NCBI RefSeq assembly: GCF_021560175.1
Contig: NZ_CP091110.1
Span: forward strand, 4,590,501 to 4,654,500
Source: Neobacillus drentensis
GTDB lineage: Bacteria; Bacillota; Bacilli; Bacillales; Cytobacillaceae
Reading direction: 5' to 3'
DNA: 64,000 bases
Shown here piece after piece: positions 36,472-47,518 of the stretch. The position numbers were made by a program, and so were the translations under genes. Within the stretch, counting starts at the first letter, position 1, and every line of letters starts with the position of its first letter. The notes under the pieces were generated by a model. That model worked only from the letters and a program-made list of their open reading frames with translations, had not been told where the DNA came from and did no database searches.

Positions 36472-36612
36472 TTACATAAAACGATACATGGAAATTTGCC
36501 GATCTTTGTTTTTTTCATACAGTTTTTCAATCATTTCCTGTTCAGCCGCTTCTTCCGGGCTATAACTCTTTTTTTTGATTGTAATCGAGAAAAATAGAAT
36601 ATTCAGGGTCAT
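36472..36612 (-). CDS. yrzI: YrzI family small protein, copy 2
   Basis: The 46-residue protein starts MTLNILFFSITIKKKSYSPE and ends KNKDRQISMYRFM. It is the same length as copy 1 and identical at about two-thirds of positions, including the EKLYE and DRQISMYR segments, so the pair arose by tandem duplication. The ribosome site is GGAGGTATTGTCC. The two are probably co-transcribed. The family has no assigned function. Confidence 0.75.
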   Translation of the reverse strand: MTLNILFFSITIKKKSYSPEEAAEQEMIEKLYEKNKDRQISMYRFM

Positions 36613-36728
36613 GGACAATACCTCCTTAAATGAGTTTTCTGATAACAGCCAAGCCTAAAGACCGAATGCTCTAAGGCCACAGTTTTACCTTATGCCAAAC
36701 ATATCCATATAGCTCATAAAAAGGGCAC

Positions 36729-36761
36729 AAAAAGGCCGCAGAAAGATATCCCCCTGCGGCC
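36729..36761 (-). terminator. Terminator 2 of a tandem pair
   Basis: GGCCGCAG pairs with CTGCGGCC around a 12-base loop and is followed by T5 on the minus strand. It resembles the hairpin at 36777-36810; the flanks (GGCACAAAAA) are alike, so the pair looks like a local duplication. Confidence 0.8.
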
Positions 36762-36776
36762 AAGTGAAATTTAGGC

Positions 36777-36810
36777 ACAAAAATACCGCAAGGCGTCATT
36801 CTCCCTGCGG
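36777..36810 (-). terminator. Terminator 1 of a tandem pair
   Basis: CCGCAGGG pairs with CCTTGCGG on the minus strand and is followed by TATTTTT. It lies 38 bases after the stop of the 34-residue ORF. Confidence 0.8.
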
Positions 36811-36847
36811 CATGGATATGTATTGTCACAGTACGCAAATAAATGCG

Positions 36848-36952
36848 CTAAGCAATCCATTCCAATCTGGTCGAATGCGTGTTATTCAAATATGCTGTTT
36901 TAACTTCAACGCCAGTTGACGCGGGTGTATTTGCAGTTGGATATAACATCAT
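36848..36952 (-). CDS. Possible 34-residue small protein
   Basis: The frame starts MMLYPTANTPASTGVEVKTA and ends THSTRLEWIA. It is polar and not membrane-like. An AAAGGAGGTCGAAGACA ribosome site stands directly upstream, and two terminators follow it on the same strand, which is the layout of a short independent transcript. No family is recognised. The proline/threonine-rich start and amphipathic end suggest a secreted or regulatory peptide only as speculation. Confidence 0.6.
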   Translation of the reverse strand: MMLYPTANTPASTGVEVKTAYLNNTHSTRLEWIA

Positions 36953-37073
36953 TGTCTTCGACCTCCTTTGGAATAATTAACTTCATATGGTAATTATATC
37001 CACGCTAACTAACTTTGTAAACCTTTTTAGCAAACTTTTTGATAAATAAGCAAACTGCCCTTTTATGAAAAGC

Positions 37074-37107
37074 AAAAAGGCGCCCCAATTAAAAATTGGG
37101 TGCGCCT
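37074..37107 (-). terminator. yrhC operon terminator
   Basis: AGGCGC-CCCAATT pairs with AATTGGG-GCGCCT (one bulge) and is followed by T5 on the minus strand, just after the yrhC stop. Confidence 0.85.
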
Positions 37108-37112
37108 GCCGT

Positions 37113-37367
37113 TTAATTATATAAATCCTCATTCTCATCTATTTCTAACAGCTTTAGTTGACATTGCTTCGCCTGGATAAAAAACAATATGGACAATGCT
37201 ATAAATGATGTAGAAGCAAGGACCATCAAATTTAAAGTAAATTCGGTTTTCGTCACAACCGGAATGATAACTCCAAAATAAAAAAAGATTCCAACAGCCA
37301 ATAAGACAGTTCCGAAACGTTTAAAATCGACCATTTTCTCATACAACACCTTCGTTTGCTGCTTCAC
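37113..37367 (-). CDS. yrhC: YrhC family membrane protein
   Basis: This 84-residue protein has two membrane segments (about 18-37 and 46-64) and short charged ends. It matches YrhC by size, topology and position: last gene of the mtnN-mccA-mccB-yrhC cluster, as in B. subtilis. The start is a GTG with AGGTGAT six bases upstream. Function is unknown; a role in sulfur compound transport has no direct support. A large palindrome separates it from mccB, so it may have lower or separate expression. Confidence 0.85.
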   Translation of the reverse strand: MKQQTKVLYEKMVDFKRFGTVLLAVGIFFYFGVIIPVVTKTEFTLNLMVLASTSFIALSILFFIQAKQCQLKLLEIDENEDLYN

Positions 37368-37447
37368 TACTTATCACCTGTCTTTCTTAAAATCTACTAA
37401 CCTACTTTACCATAGAAATCTCAGCTAAACAGTATGTAAATATTAGA

Positions 37448-37496
37448 AAAGGTGACAGGCACCATGTGAAAATTTCACATGGTGCCTGTCACCTTT
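37448..37496. repeat. Long perfect palindrome, GGTGACAGGCACC family, copy 1
   Basis: Two 24-base arms (AAAGGTGACAGGCACCATG... and its exact complement) flank a single central base. The element at 62968-63018 shares the core GGTGACAGGCACCATGTGAA on both arms. It sits 13 bases after the mccB stop and can act as a terminator hairpin. Elements with this core recur in Bacillaceae intergenic regions. Confidence 0.9.
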
Positions 37497-37509
37497 GGTT
37501 TTGTTGATA

Positions 37510-39568
<2,059 letters not shown>

Positions 39569-39585
39569 TGCTCCACCCCTAAATA

Positions 39586-40281
39586 CTATTTTAAGGCAGC
39601 GACCATTTTCATAACCAAAGTAGCCGAATTAGTTGCTGCTTTGTCGATAAACTGATCGAATGAGATCTCAGACTCTTTTCCAGCAATGTCGGAAAGCGAA
39701 CGAATAATCACAAATGGAACTCCGAAACGGTGGGCCACTTGCGCAATGGCCGCAGCTTCCATTTCTACCGCCTGAAGGTCCGTAAATTTCGACCGAACAA
39801 ACTCAACCCTGTCCGGGTCTTCCATAAAGGAGTCACCTGTTACGATTAATCCTTTAACAATTTGAAAATTTTCCAGTTCTTTCGCCGCAGATTCAGCCAC
39901 AGAAATTAATTTGTCATCCGCTAAAAAAGCGGCAGGAAGCTGTGGTACCTGGCCATATTCGTATCCAAAGGCCGTGACATCGACATCATGATGACGAACT
40001 TCTGTTGAAATAACGGCGTCCCCTACGTTTAAAGAAGGATTATAGCCACCTGCTGAACCGGTATTGATGATACAATCAGGCTTAAATTTTTCAAGCAGGA
40101 TCGTCGTCGACATCGCTGCATTTACTTTTCCAATTCCCGAACGAAGTAAAATTACCTCTGAATCATGCATGTTACCAAATGTAAACTCGCAGCCGGCAAC
40201 CGTTTCTTGTGTTTGATTCTTGATATTTTCTCGTAGTAAGGTTACTTCTTCTTCCATTGCTCCAATTATAGCGATCTTCAT
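39586..40281 (-). CDS. mtnN: 5'-methylthioadenosine/S-adenosylhomocysteine nucleosidase
   Basis: MtnN splits MTA and SAH, giving adenine and a thioribose product that feeds homocysteine and methionine salvage. The 231-residue protein begins [20 protein letters not shown]. It contains [20 protein letters not shown] near residue 75, the [12 protein letters not shown] segment (substrate-binding glutamate) near 170 and SLSDIAG near 195 with the catalytic aspartate. It leads the mccAB operon; in B. subtilis a methyltransferase gene (yrrT) precedes it, which is missing here. The ATG follows GAAAGAGGTC. Confidence 0.96.
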   Translation of the reverse strand: MKIAIIGAMEEEVTLLRENIKNQTQETVAGCEFTFGNMHDSEVILLRSGIGKVNAAMSTTILLEKFKPDCIINTGSAGGYNPSLNVGDAVISTEVRHHDVDVTAFGYEYGQVPQLPAAFLADDKLISVAESAAKELENFQIVKGLIVTGDSFMEDPDRVEFVRSKFTDLQAVEMEAAAIAQVAHRFGVPFVIIRSLSDIAGKESEISFDQFIDKAATNSATLVMKMVAALK

Positions 40282-40563
40282 GATTGACCTCTTTCTTTTT
40301 TGAACCAGCCATTAACCTGGAAAACAAAAACATGTAAAACGTGATTGCTTTATTGTATTCAGTTATGTAGTGTCGGGTTAGTGCTGGCACTTGTTTTTTA
40401 TTTTCGCATTTATACGATTATAATCTTCCTCTGATTTCGATATCGTATCCGCAAACCCTATTCTATCACCATTTAAAAACAACCTGCTAGACTAATGACA
40501 AAGCAATTGTATACAAACAAGAAAATAACTAAAATGAAACATAGGGAAAGGGGGATTTACTTG

Positions 40564-40767
40564 ATGAATTTTCATCTCGACTTTATTGAGGATAAGGTAG
40601 AATTTTTCGAAGCCACTAATTTACAGACCTTACAGAAAAAGATTGAATTACAAATTGATGAGAATCGTGCCATTATGTTAGCCGTACACTCTGTTTCACA
40701 TCAAATGCATGTCAACGAAAACGGTCAAACTTATTTTACAGCTGTTGTGCACTTTAAAAAGAAATAG
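40564..40767 (+). CDS. yrzA: YrzA family protein (DUF2536)
   Basis: This 67-residue cytoplasmic protein starts MNFHLDFIEDKVEFFEATNL and ends AVVHFKKK. It closely matches B. subtilis YrzA in length and sequence. The ATG at 40564 has AAAGGGGGA upstream; an ATG 23 codons upstream in frame is not supported. It is divergent from mtnN and converges with yrrS. Function is unknown. Confidence 0.85.
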   Translation: MNFHLDFIEDKVEFFEATNLQTLQKKIELQIDENRAIMLAVHSVSHQMHVNENGQTYFTAVVHFKKK

Positions 40768-40797
40768 GATGGTGCTTGAGCGCACCATCCTATTTTC
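40762..40797. terminator. Bidirectional terminator between yrzA and yrrS
   Basis: AAATAGGATGGTGC and GCACCATCCTATTT form a perfect 14-base stem around a six-base loop between converging genes. Confidence 0.9.
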
Positions 40798-41430
40798 TTA
40801 TTGTTGTTCAACCTTTGTAGGGACATAGCCTTGGCCATCCACCCATTTTAAATAAACCTTAAATTTCTGTTTCGTATCTTTAGCAGTAACTGTCCCAATG
40901 GCTGCATTAGTAGTAGACTTATCACTGCCAAGCCAATTTACGGTCATATTGCTTTGGTCAACACCTGTTGCCTTGGAAATGGCAGCTAACATCGCCTGCC
41001 AATCTTCACCCTCAAATGTCATTTTATGCTCGCCTGTTTGAGTTGTAGAAGAACTTCCATCATCCGTAACACCTGCCTGTGTATCCTCTGGCTGTTCAGG
41101 TGTGGTTGTTTCTTCGGCTGCCGTTTGATCCTCTGAAGAAGAACTGTCATCACTTGAGACAGTGTCGTCCTTTGTGTTGTCCTCGGTTGTTGCTTCTTTA
41201 TCAGTTTTTGCTTCTTTATCGGTTGTTTTTTCTTTAGCTGTAGTTTTTGTTTGTTCCGTTTTTGTACTTTTCGTTTTTGACGACGAAGCATTGTCATTTC
41301 CTGATGAAAATATATTATATGCAACAAAAATAATTAATAGCAGGACAACCACAATCAAAGTATTTAAAACGACATTTGTTTTTTTTCGTTTCGCTCGATA
41401 ACCAGAACGAGAATTGGAATCTTTGCTCAA
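40798..41430 (-). CDS. yrrS: YrrS family protein (DUF1510)
   Basis: This 210-residue protein has a short basic cytoplasmic N-terminus, one membrane segment (about 22-41) and a long low-complexity region rich in T, K, E, S and D (about 48-130). A folded C-terminal domain (about 135-210, GEDWQAMLAAISKATGV onward) completes it. Topology suggests the C-terminal domain is outside the cell. It follows pbpI, and B. subtilis yrrS is likewise paired with a penicillin-binding protein, so a role in cell-wall assembly is plausible. The start is a TTG behind TAGGAGGG. Confidence 0.88.
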   Translation of the reverse strand: MSKDSNSRSGYRAKRKKTNVVLNTLIVVVLLLIIFVAYNIFSSGNDNASSSKTKSTKTEQTKTTAKEKTTDKEAKTDKEATTEDNTKDDTVSSDDSSSSEDQTAAEETTTPEQPEDTQAGVTDDGSSSTTQTGEHKMTFEGEDWQAMLAAISKATGVDQSNMTVNWLGSDKSTTNAAIGTVTAKDTKQKFKVYLKWVDGQGYVPTKVEQQ

Positions 41431-41500
41431 AATTTTTCCCTCCTATAAAATAAGGCTCTTCATATTCTAACATGATTTATAGAGAACTTGAAGGGAAAAC

Positions 41501-43267
41501 CTACTTTCTTCTTTCGTCATGATCATTTTCATAGAGCAGCTTGACCATGTCAGCAAATAACAAATTAACCCCGCCCTCGGAATCATACACATCTAAATTT
41601 ACAGCAACAAGTGCATATTTTGGATCTTTGTAGGGAAAATACCCGGCAAACCATTTATTATGAAGCTGCTTACCCGCCACATATTTTCCTGTTTCAGCTG
41701 TACCTGATTTTCCGGCTACTTCATATGGTAAATCCTTAAACCATCTTCCAGTACCATTGGGGCTTGTAACAACCTCGCGAAGCAATTTTTGGAGCCGCAT
41801 GGTGGTATAAGGAGAGATGCTATCTCCCTGTAGGCTTTGAACTGGAAAATCGACCATCGTTGTCCCATTCTTATACTCAATTTTTGATACCGCCCTGACC
41901 ATTTCCTTTTTTCCTCCTCTAGCTATGGTTGCCATCATGTTAGCAACCGCTAAAGGGGTAGCACGGACCTCATTTTGTCCGATCCCGGACATGGCTGCCA
42001 TATTAGCATCCTTTCTCGCCTCGTCGGATACAAAGACTCTGCCCTTATCTTCGTCAGGAAGCTGCTTAAAATTACTGGTATGATAGACATCTCCCTGCCA
42101 GCCAACAGTGTTCGTTAAGGATAATTTGTCAGCATACTCCTCTAATAGATGGGGGTCCTTTTTTAGTAATTCTTTTGCCAATTCACCAAAGGTTCGGTTG
42201 CAGCTCCTTGCAAAGCTATTGGTAAAATCCAACATTCCATAATTATATTTTAGTTCCGGTTTTCCATTTATCTTTTTACTGCAATCAAATTGACGTGCAG
42301 GGTTATCGAGGTTATGGTCAATTGCTGCCGCTGCAACGACGGTTTTAAACACAGAGCCCATAATCTGCTGCTTCAACATCTTATTGGTGATCCCTGCACC
42401 GCTATATGGATCTTTTTTATTAATAACAGGACGAGAAACCATTGCAAGTACGCTATTGTCTTCAATATTCAGAAGGACAAGGCCGCCTTTTTTTATTTGG
42501 TACTTGTCTACTAATTCCTCTGCTCTCTGCTGAATACTTTTATCAATAGTGGTACGTACATTAACAGGATAAAATGGATTGGCAGGATCGACATACTTAA
42601 CATTGATTCCAAATAAAGGACCGCCAGAACCGTCGACATGGTATACAAGCTTAGATTTTCCTTCAGGCAGCAAAAATTCATCAAAGCTCTCCTCCAGCCC
42701 AGAAACACCCAATAAGGTCTTCTCAGATAATTCCTTAGTAGGATAACGCTTTTTCACTTCTTTTGGATTTTCACCTGTCAAACCAATTAATTGTTCTGCA
42801 GGTACTTGAGAACGCTCAAACTTCTTTTCTATCGCAAAAACACCAGGAATATTTAATTGATTCACTCGCTCCATTTGTGATGCAGTTAACTCCAAGGGCT
42901 GTGGATCACCATAGGCAAACGGCTTTTTCGCACCTTTTACAGCATTTTTAAGGACACTTTCTGGGATTCCGATAATGTCAGAAACCTTGTTAGCATCCCA
43001 GTCGATTTTTTTTAAAAAAGGAAACAGAACAAGGACGGAAACCTTTTTATGGGTAAGCATTTCTCCATTCCGGTCGAGAAAATTTCCTCTGCCATTATCA
43101 ATCACTAACTCTTGTGTTCTTTGCTTGACACTTTCCTCAAGTAAATTAACGTTATGCTTTGAAAATGTCTCTGTTTCCATTAATTGAATTTCCATAAGCC
43201 GGACTAAAAGCAGTGCCAGTCCTGTAATACAAATAAAAAGCCATCCAAGTGCCCGTCTTTTCCACAT
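41501..43267 (-). CDS. pbpI: Class B penicillin-binding protein, PbpI-type transpeptidase
   Basis: This is a peptidoglycan transpeptidase. The 588-residue protein has an N-terminal membrane anchor (about 6-24) and a PBP dimerisation domain (about 50-220). The penicillin-binding domain has SVFK with active serine S305 and lysine K308, SCN near 360 and KSG near 513. Position between greA and yrrS matches B. subtilis pbpI (yrrR). The ATG at 43267 has its GAGGTG site inside the 3' arm of a hairpin, so its translation may be tied to termination upstream. Confidence 0.94.
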   Translation of the reverse strand: MWKRRALGWLFICITGLALLLVRLMEIQLMETETFSKHNVNLLEESVKQRTQELVIDNGRGNFLDRNGEMLTHKKVSVLVLFPFLKKIDWDANKVSDIIGIPESVLKNAVKGAKKPFAYGDPQPLELTASQMERVNQLNIPGVFAIEKKFERSQVPAEQLIGLTGENPKEVKKRYPTKELSEKTLLGVSGLEESFDEFLLPEGKSKLVYHVDGSGGPLFGINVKYVDPANPFYPVNVRTTIDKSIQQRAEELVDKYQIKKGGLVLLNIEDNSVLAMVSRPVINKKDPYSGAGITNKMLKQQIMGSVFKTVVAAAAIDHNLDNPARQFDCSKKINGKPELKYNYGMLDFTNSFARSCNRTFGELAKELLKKDPHLLEEYADKLSLTNTVGWQGDVYHTSNFKQLPDEDKGRVFVSDEARKDANMAAMSGIGQNEVRATPLAVANMMATIARGGKKEMVRAVSKIEYKNGTTMVDFPVQSLQGDSISPYTTMRLQKLLREVVTSPNGTGRWFKDLPYEVAGKSGTAETGKYVAGKQLHNKWFAGYFPYKDPKYALVAVNLDVYDSEGGVNLLFADMVKLLYENDHDERRK

Positions 43268-43301
43268 AAAAAAACACCTCGTCAAAAGTTTTGACGAGGT
43301 G
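43268..43301 (-). terminator. greA terminator overlapping the pbpI ribosome binding site
   Basis: CACCTCGTCAAAA and TTTTGACGAGGTG form a 13-base perfect stem around one central base and are followed by T7, the standard intrinsic terminator. The GAGGTG of its 3' arm and the T-run are also the Shine-Dalgarno site and spacer of pbpI, whose ATG comes right after the T-run. Confidence 0.85.
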
Positions 43302-43324
43302 AGAGGTTTTCAAACCATTATTAA

Positions 43325-43801
43325 TTATTTAATGGAAACAATACGAACGCTCATTTCTCCGCCTGGAGTTTGAACCGTTACTTGGTCGCCCACTTTTTTC
43401 CCTAAAAGACTTTTCGCAATAGGTGAATCGTTTGAGATTTTTCCTTCAAACGGATCAGCCTCTGCACTGCCGACGATGGAATACGTTTCTTCTTCGCCAT
43501 CTGGAAGCTCAATAAAGGTAACAGAACGCCCTAGGGCAACTGAATCTCCTGCCATTTCACTCTCAGCAATAATCTTAGCATTACGAATCATATTTTCTAA
43601 TGTTGTAATCCGGCCCTCTACAAATGCTTGCTCTTCTTTTGCAGAATCGTACTCGGAGTTTTCAGATAGGTCACCAAAGCTTCTGGCAATTTTAATTCTT
43701 TCCACCACTTCTTTACGTTTAACTGATTTTAAGTATTCAAGCTCTTGTACTAGTTTTTCTTTACCTGCTTGTGTCATTGGAAATACTTTCTCTGTAGCCA
43801 A
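43325..43801 (-). CDS. greA: Transcription elongation factor GreA
   Basis: GreA rescues backtracked RNA polymerase by stimulating transcript cleavage. The 158-residue protein has an N-terminal coiled coil (about 5-75, ending [17 protein letters not shown], with the acidic tip) and a C-terminal FKBP-like domain that includes [29 protein letters not shown] sequence. The start is a TTG at 43801 ([11 protein letters not shown]), eight bases after AGAAGGAG; an in-frame GTG before it overlaps that site. It ends at a terminator that merges with pbpI. Confidence 0.97.
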   Translation of the reverse strand: MATEKVFPMTQAGKEKLVQELEYLKSVKRKEVVERIKIARSFGDLSENSEYDSAKEEQAFVEGRITTLENMIRNAKIIAESEMAGDSVALGRSVTFIELPDGEEETYSIVGSAEADPFEGKISNDSPIAKSLLGKKVGDQVTVQTPGGEMSVRIVSIK

Positions 43802-43957
43802 AACCCTCACTCCTTCTAGTCTTCACAATCCCCCAATAGAATTGTGTATGTAATTTTATGTAGGTATTGTACCATACGGTAAATACATAGTAGCGCGTCC
43901 TTTCAAAAAAGGGCGCGCACTATACTATTTATTTTCGTCTATTCTGTTGCTATTGTG

Positions 43958-44590
43958 TCATAAAAATGACTTTTGTTCAAGAATTGTTTGAATTTTAGTG
44001 ACCATTAAATCAATTGCCACATGATTTTGACCGCCCTCAGGGATAATGATATCTGCATAGCGTTTAGTTGGTTCAATAAATTGATTATGCATCGGCCGGA
44101 CAACATTTAAATATTGATCAATGACGGAATCAAACGTGCGGCCGCGTTCTCGAATATCCCGCTCTAACCGGCGGATAATTCTTAAATCGGCATCTGTATC
44201 AACGTACAACTTTATATCCATTAAATTGCGAAGCCGCTCATCCTCAAGCACTAAAATCCCTTCAAGGATAATCACTTCTTTAGGTTCAACAGGTATTACC
44301 TTATCAGAGCGTGTATGAATCGAATAATCGTAAACAGGTTTATCGATTGCTTCATAACGTAAAAGCTTCTCAATATGATTAATCAGCAGGTCATTATCAA
44401 AGGCAAGCGGATGATCATAATTTGTTTTTAATCGTTGCTCAAATGGAACATTTTGCTGATCTTTATAATAATAATCCTGTTCCAGAACTAAGATAGAGAG
44501 ATCTTTCAAACTTTCATAGATCGCATTTGTTACACTGGTTTTTCCGGAGCCGGAGCCGCCCGTTACACCAATAACAACCGGTTTGCGCAT
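43958..44590 (-). CDS. udk: Uridine kinase
   Basis: Udk phosphorylates uridine and cytidine in pyrimidine salvage. The 210-residue protein has the P-loop [12 protein letters not shown] near residues 8-19, [12 protein letters not shown] near 58, and [18 protein letters not shown] near 140. Length is standard. Its ATG overlaps the trhP2 stop by one base, so the two are coupled. A GC-rich hairpin (43893-43918) lies downstream, without a clear T-run. Confidence 0.97.
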   Translation of the reverse strand: MRKPVVIGVTGGSGSGKTSVTNAIYESLKDLSILVLEQDYYYKDQQNVPFEQRLKTNYDHPLAFDNDLLINHIEKLLRYEAIDKPVYDYSIHTRSDKVIPVEPKEVIILEGILVLEDERLRNLMDIKLYVDTDADLRIIRRLERDIRERGRTFDSVIDQYLNVVRPMHNQFIEPTKRYADIIIPEGGQNHVAIDLMVTKIQTILEQKSFL

Positions 44591-45864
44591 TATGCGTTCT
44601 CCTTTCGCATCATGTTGTTAGGGTATACCGGTTTGTCCAATTTAAATTGTACAATCTGAAGTGGGTGTCTAGCTGCGTCCAATTCATTCCCTTTTTCATC
44701 CCAAATTTTATCAACTACATGTGTAAAGTTTTCAATTTCAGGACCAAAGAATTCCACTTCATCCCCTGGTTTAAAATGATTCCGCTGCTGCAAGGTTACA
44801 ATTTGTGTTTCCTCGTTATAATCCAACACAAGTCCTACAAATTCAAAGTTTGTCTTCTTGCTATGATTACCAAACATTTGCTCTTTATACCCAGGAATTC
44901 CTTCAAAAAAGGCTGGAGCTGTTTCTCGGTTTGCACACTTGTCAAGCTCTTCCAGCCATTCTTTTTTAATCACAAAATTCTCAGGATCGGCACAATAGGC
45001 ATCAATGACTTTACGATAAACACTAACAACCGTAGCAATATAATGAATTGATTTCATGCGGCCTTCAATTTTTAAACTATCGATTCCAAGCTCAATCATG
45101 TTCGGAATGGCCTTAATTAGGTTAAGGTCTTTTGGGCTCATCGCAAATGGAGCGTCCGCTTCGCCAAACAGGGCAGTCTCCTGATCCGCGCCCTCGAGCT
45201 TATACAAATCATAATCCCAGCGGCACGATTGACAGCAGCCGCCTCGGTTTGAGTCCCTTGCTGTCATGTGATTACTTAAAGTACAACGGCCGGAATAGGC
45301 AATACACATCGCCCCATGGATAAAGGTCTCAATTTCAACATCAACCTTTTCCTTCATCTCTCTAATTTCATCTGCTCCAACCTCACGAGCTAACACAACT
45401 CGCTCTGCTCCTGCTTCTTTCCAAAACTGAGCAGCCTTCCAGTTAGAAAGCGATTGCTGGGTACTAATATGAATTTCAATTTCAGGAGCCAGCCGGCGGC
45501 ATGTTTCAATAATTAGCGGATCAGCAACGATAATTCCGGCGATTCCGGTTTCCTTTAGGCCAAGAATATATTCTTCTAAGCCTTCTATATTTTCATTGTG
45601 AGCAAAAATGTTCGTTGTCACATAAATTTTAGCACCGTATTTCTTGGCAAACTCTACCCCTTCTTTCATATCTTCGAAGGTAAAGTTATCAGCATTCGAA
45701 CGAAGTCCATATTCCTGGCCGCCGATAAAAACAGCGTCGGCACCATAATGAACAGCAATTTTTAATTTTTCAAGATTGCCTGCTGGAGCAAGGAGTTCCG
45801 GCTTCTTTACAATGACACGTTTTCCATCGATTATTTCAGAAATTTTGTCTGTAACGGTATTCAC
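44590..45864 (-). CDS. trhP2: tRNA 5-hydroxyuridine synthesis protein TrhP2 (peptidase U32 family)
   Basis: With TrhP1 it hydroxylates uridine 34 of some tRNAs to ho5U, using prephenate. The 424-residue protein begins with the U32 barrel ([21 protein letters not shown]). It has the U32 signature region [21 protein letters not shown] and the cluster cysteines CCQSCRW near residue 210, then a C-terminal domain. The start is a GTG behind GGGAGGGG. The order trmR-trhP1-trhP2-udk matches B. subtilis yrrM-yrrN-yrrO-udk. U32 proteins were first described as collagenases; that activity is not expected. Confidence 0.93.
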   Translation of the reverse strand: MNTVTDKISEIIDGKRVIVKKPELLAPAGNLEKLKIAVHYGADAVFIGGQEYGLRSNADNFTFEDMKEGVEFAKKYGAKIYVTTNIFAHNENIEGLEEYILGLKETGIAGIIVADPLIIETCRRLAPEIEIHISTQQSLSNWKAAQFWKEAGAERVVLAREVGADEIREMKEKVDVEIETFIHGAMCIAYSGRCTLSNHMTARDSNRGGCCQSCRWDYDLYKLEGADQETALFGEADAPFAMSPKDLNLIKAIPNMIELGIDSLKIEGRMKSIHYIATVVSVYRKVIDAYCADPENFVIKKEWLEELDKCANRETAPAFFEGIPGYKEQMFGNHSKKTNFEFVGLVLDYNEETQIVTLQQRNHFKPGDEVEFFGPEIENFTHVVDKIWDEKGNELDAARHPLQIVQFKLDKPVYPNNMMRKENA

Positions 45865-45938
45865 GATTGAACCCCTCCCAATTAATTATTTCTTTATATT
45901 TAACTGCATTGCCTGGTTAAGGCACTTCTGGTTTTCAT

Positions 45939-46868
45939 TTAATATACGGTTTCTTTGAAATAGAAGCCTGTATCTAAGGAACGGTTTGCTGGCTGAATTT
46001 CTTCGATCGCCTCTAACAGGTCGTCCTTTTTGTCATCATATGCATCCGGGTCGTCAACGCATAAATCAATTGCCGCGCGGTAGGCTTTTGTAACGGCAAG
46101 AATATATTCCGAGCTTTTTAAGATCCCATCAATTTTAAAGGAATCGACACCGGCCTCAATCATTTCTTGAAGTTCATCAATGATACAGATATCATTTGGG
46201 CTCATAATATGGGTTCCATTTTCGTCTTCAAAAATTGGATATTTATTACCGCGTTCTTTATCATGCAAAAACATATTTTCTTCCATTTTTCGGTTTTCCA
46301 CTTCCATAACCTTGCCCTGATATTCATAATAGTTTCCCAGTAAGGAACGTTTAGATTGGAACATGCAGCTCATACCATGAACCTGAACTTCAATTTCCAC
46401 TTCCGCCTTCTCTTTTATCTCAACAATGGCATCCATGTTAATCTCACGGGCTAGAACCGAACGTTTTGCCCCCTTCGAACCCCAATAATTACATGTAAAC
46501 CAGTTCGTCCCGGTTGTTTCTGTATTCCAATGCAGCTTCATCTCAGGAGCTGTTTCTTTTGCCGTCATTAAAACGGCTGGGTCACCGAAAATAATCGCAT
46601 CGGCATTGGCATCTTTAGCAAATTGGATATAGTCGCCAAGCTCATCAATTTTTTCATTATGAAAAATAGCATTCATGGCCACATAGACTTTTTTACCTTT
46701 ACTATGCGCCACTTCAATGGCTTTGCGGACATTTTCACGGTTGAATTCACCGGCAAGTCGAAGACCATAGCGCTGTTCACCCACCACAAATGCATCGGCA
46801 CCCGCTTCGGCCAATGGCAAAATATCATCCACGGTTAATGGAGTGACAAGTAATTCCGGTTTTTTCAT
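45939..46868 (-). CDS. trhP1: tRNA 5-hydroxyuridine synthesis protein TrhP1 (peptidase U32 family)
   Basis: The 309-residue protein begins MKKPELLVTPLTVDDILPL and has the same barrel fold as TrhP2, but is shorter. It has a modified U32 signature (VQVHGMSCMFQSKRSLLGNY) and lacks the C-terminal cysteine-rich extension. The ATG at 46868 follows GAGGTGAG. It starts five bases after the trmR stop and precedes trhP2 by 74 bases. It probably acts together with TrhP2 to make ho5U, which TrmR then methylates. Confidence 0.92.
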   Translation of the reverse strand: MKKPELLVTPLTVDDILPLAEAGADAFVVGEQRYGLRLAGEFNRENVRKAIEVAHSKGKKVYVAMNAIFHNEKIDELGDYIQFAKDANADAIIFGDPAVLMTAKETAPEMKLHWNTETTGTNWFTCNYWGSKGAKRSVLAREINMDAIVEIKEKAEVEIEVQVHGMSCMFQSKRSLLGNYYEYQGKVMEVENRKMEENMFLHDKERGNKYPIFEDENGTHIMSPNDICIIDELQEMIEAGVDSFKIDGILKSSEYILAVTKAYRAAIDLCVDDPDAYDDKKDDLLEAIEEIQPANRSLDTGFYFKETVY

Positions 46869-46873
46869 CACAC

Positions 46874-47518
46874 TCACCTCTTCTTTTTACTTATAGCGAT
46901 TCCGTCACCAACTGGCAAAATAACAGAATCATACTCAGAGTGGCTCATTAACCACTGATTAAATTCAGCTATTTTTTTTACAAGATTGCGTGTTCTTTTT
47001 GATTCAATCTCCTCTTCTGCAACAAGTCCTTTAAACAAGACATTATCTGTCACAACCATCCCTTCAGCTGTCAGATATTTTGCATAAAGCTCAAAGAACT
47101 TTTTATACTGGCCTTTTGCCGCATCAATAAAAATAGCATCAAAAGGGCCATGTCTACGGACATCTTCTTCTACCTCAAGGGCATCTCCCTCAATTAAGAT
47201 AATTTGTTCAGCCTTACCGGACCGCTCGATAAATTCTTTTGCTGTTTGAATTCTCTCGATATCCCGTTCAATCGTAACAATTTCAGCTTCAGGAAGGGCT
47301 GCGGCCATTCTTAAAGCTGAATAACCAATTGCCGTTCCAACCTCAAGGATTCGCTTTGACCGGTGGATTCTTAACAATTGCAACATCGTTTCAATTCCGG
47401 CCAATTCCATAATTGGAACATCGTGTTCACTTGCATAATTTTCCATTTCGCTAAACAAGTCATTCCTGTCAGCAAATAAACCGTCTATATAAGCCTGCAG
47501 CTTCTCATTATTTAACAA
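46874..47518 (-). CDS. trmR: tRNA 5-hydroxyuridine methyltransferase TrmR (O-methyltransferase family)
   Basis: TrmR methylates ho5U34 to mo5U34, which widens wobble decoding. The 214-residue protein belongs to the catechol-O-methyltransferase-like family: ILEVGTAIGYSALRMA (SAM loop) near residue 55, the acidic VTIERDIERI, and DAIFIDAAKGQYKKF near 125 with metal-binding aspartates. The start is a TTG with GAGGTG nine bases upstream. It is the first gene of the trmR-trhP1-trhP2-udk group, which makes the pathway complete. Confidence 0.93.
   Translation of the reverse strand: MLNNEKLQAYIDGLFADRNDLFSEMENYASEHDVPIMELAGIETMLQLLRIHRSKRILEVGTAIGYSALRMAAALPEAEIVTIERDIERIQTAKEFIERSGKAEQIILIEGDALEVEEDVRRHGPFDAIFIDAAKGQYKKFFELYAKYLTAEGMVVTDNVLFKGLVAEEEIESKRTRNLVKKIAEFNQWLMSHSEYDSVILPVGDGIAISKKKR

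Noticed and set aside
36388..36597. 69-codon plus-strand ORF over the YrzI pair
   Set aside because: It is the shadow of two minus-strand genes that are duplicated and have ribosome sites, whereas this frame has neither.
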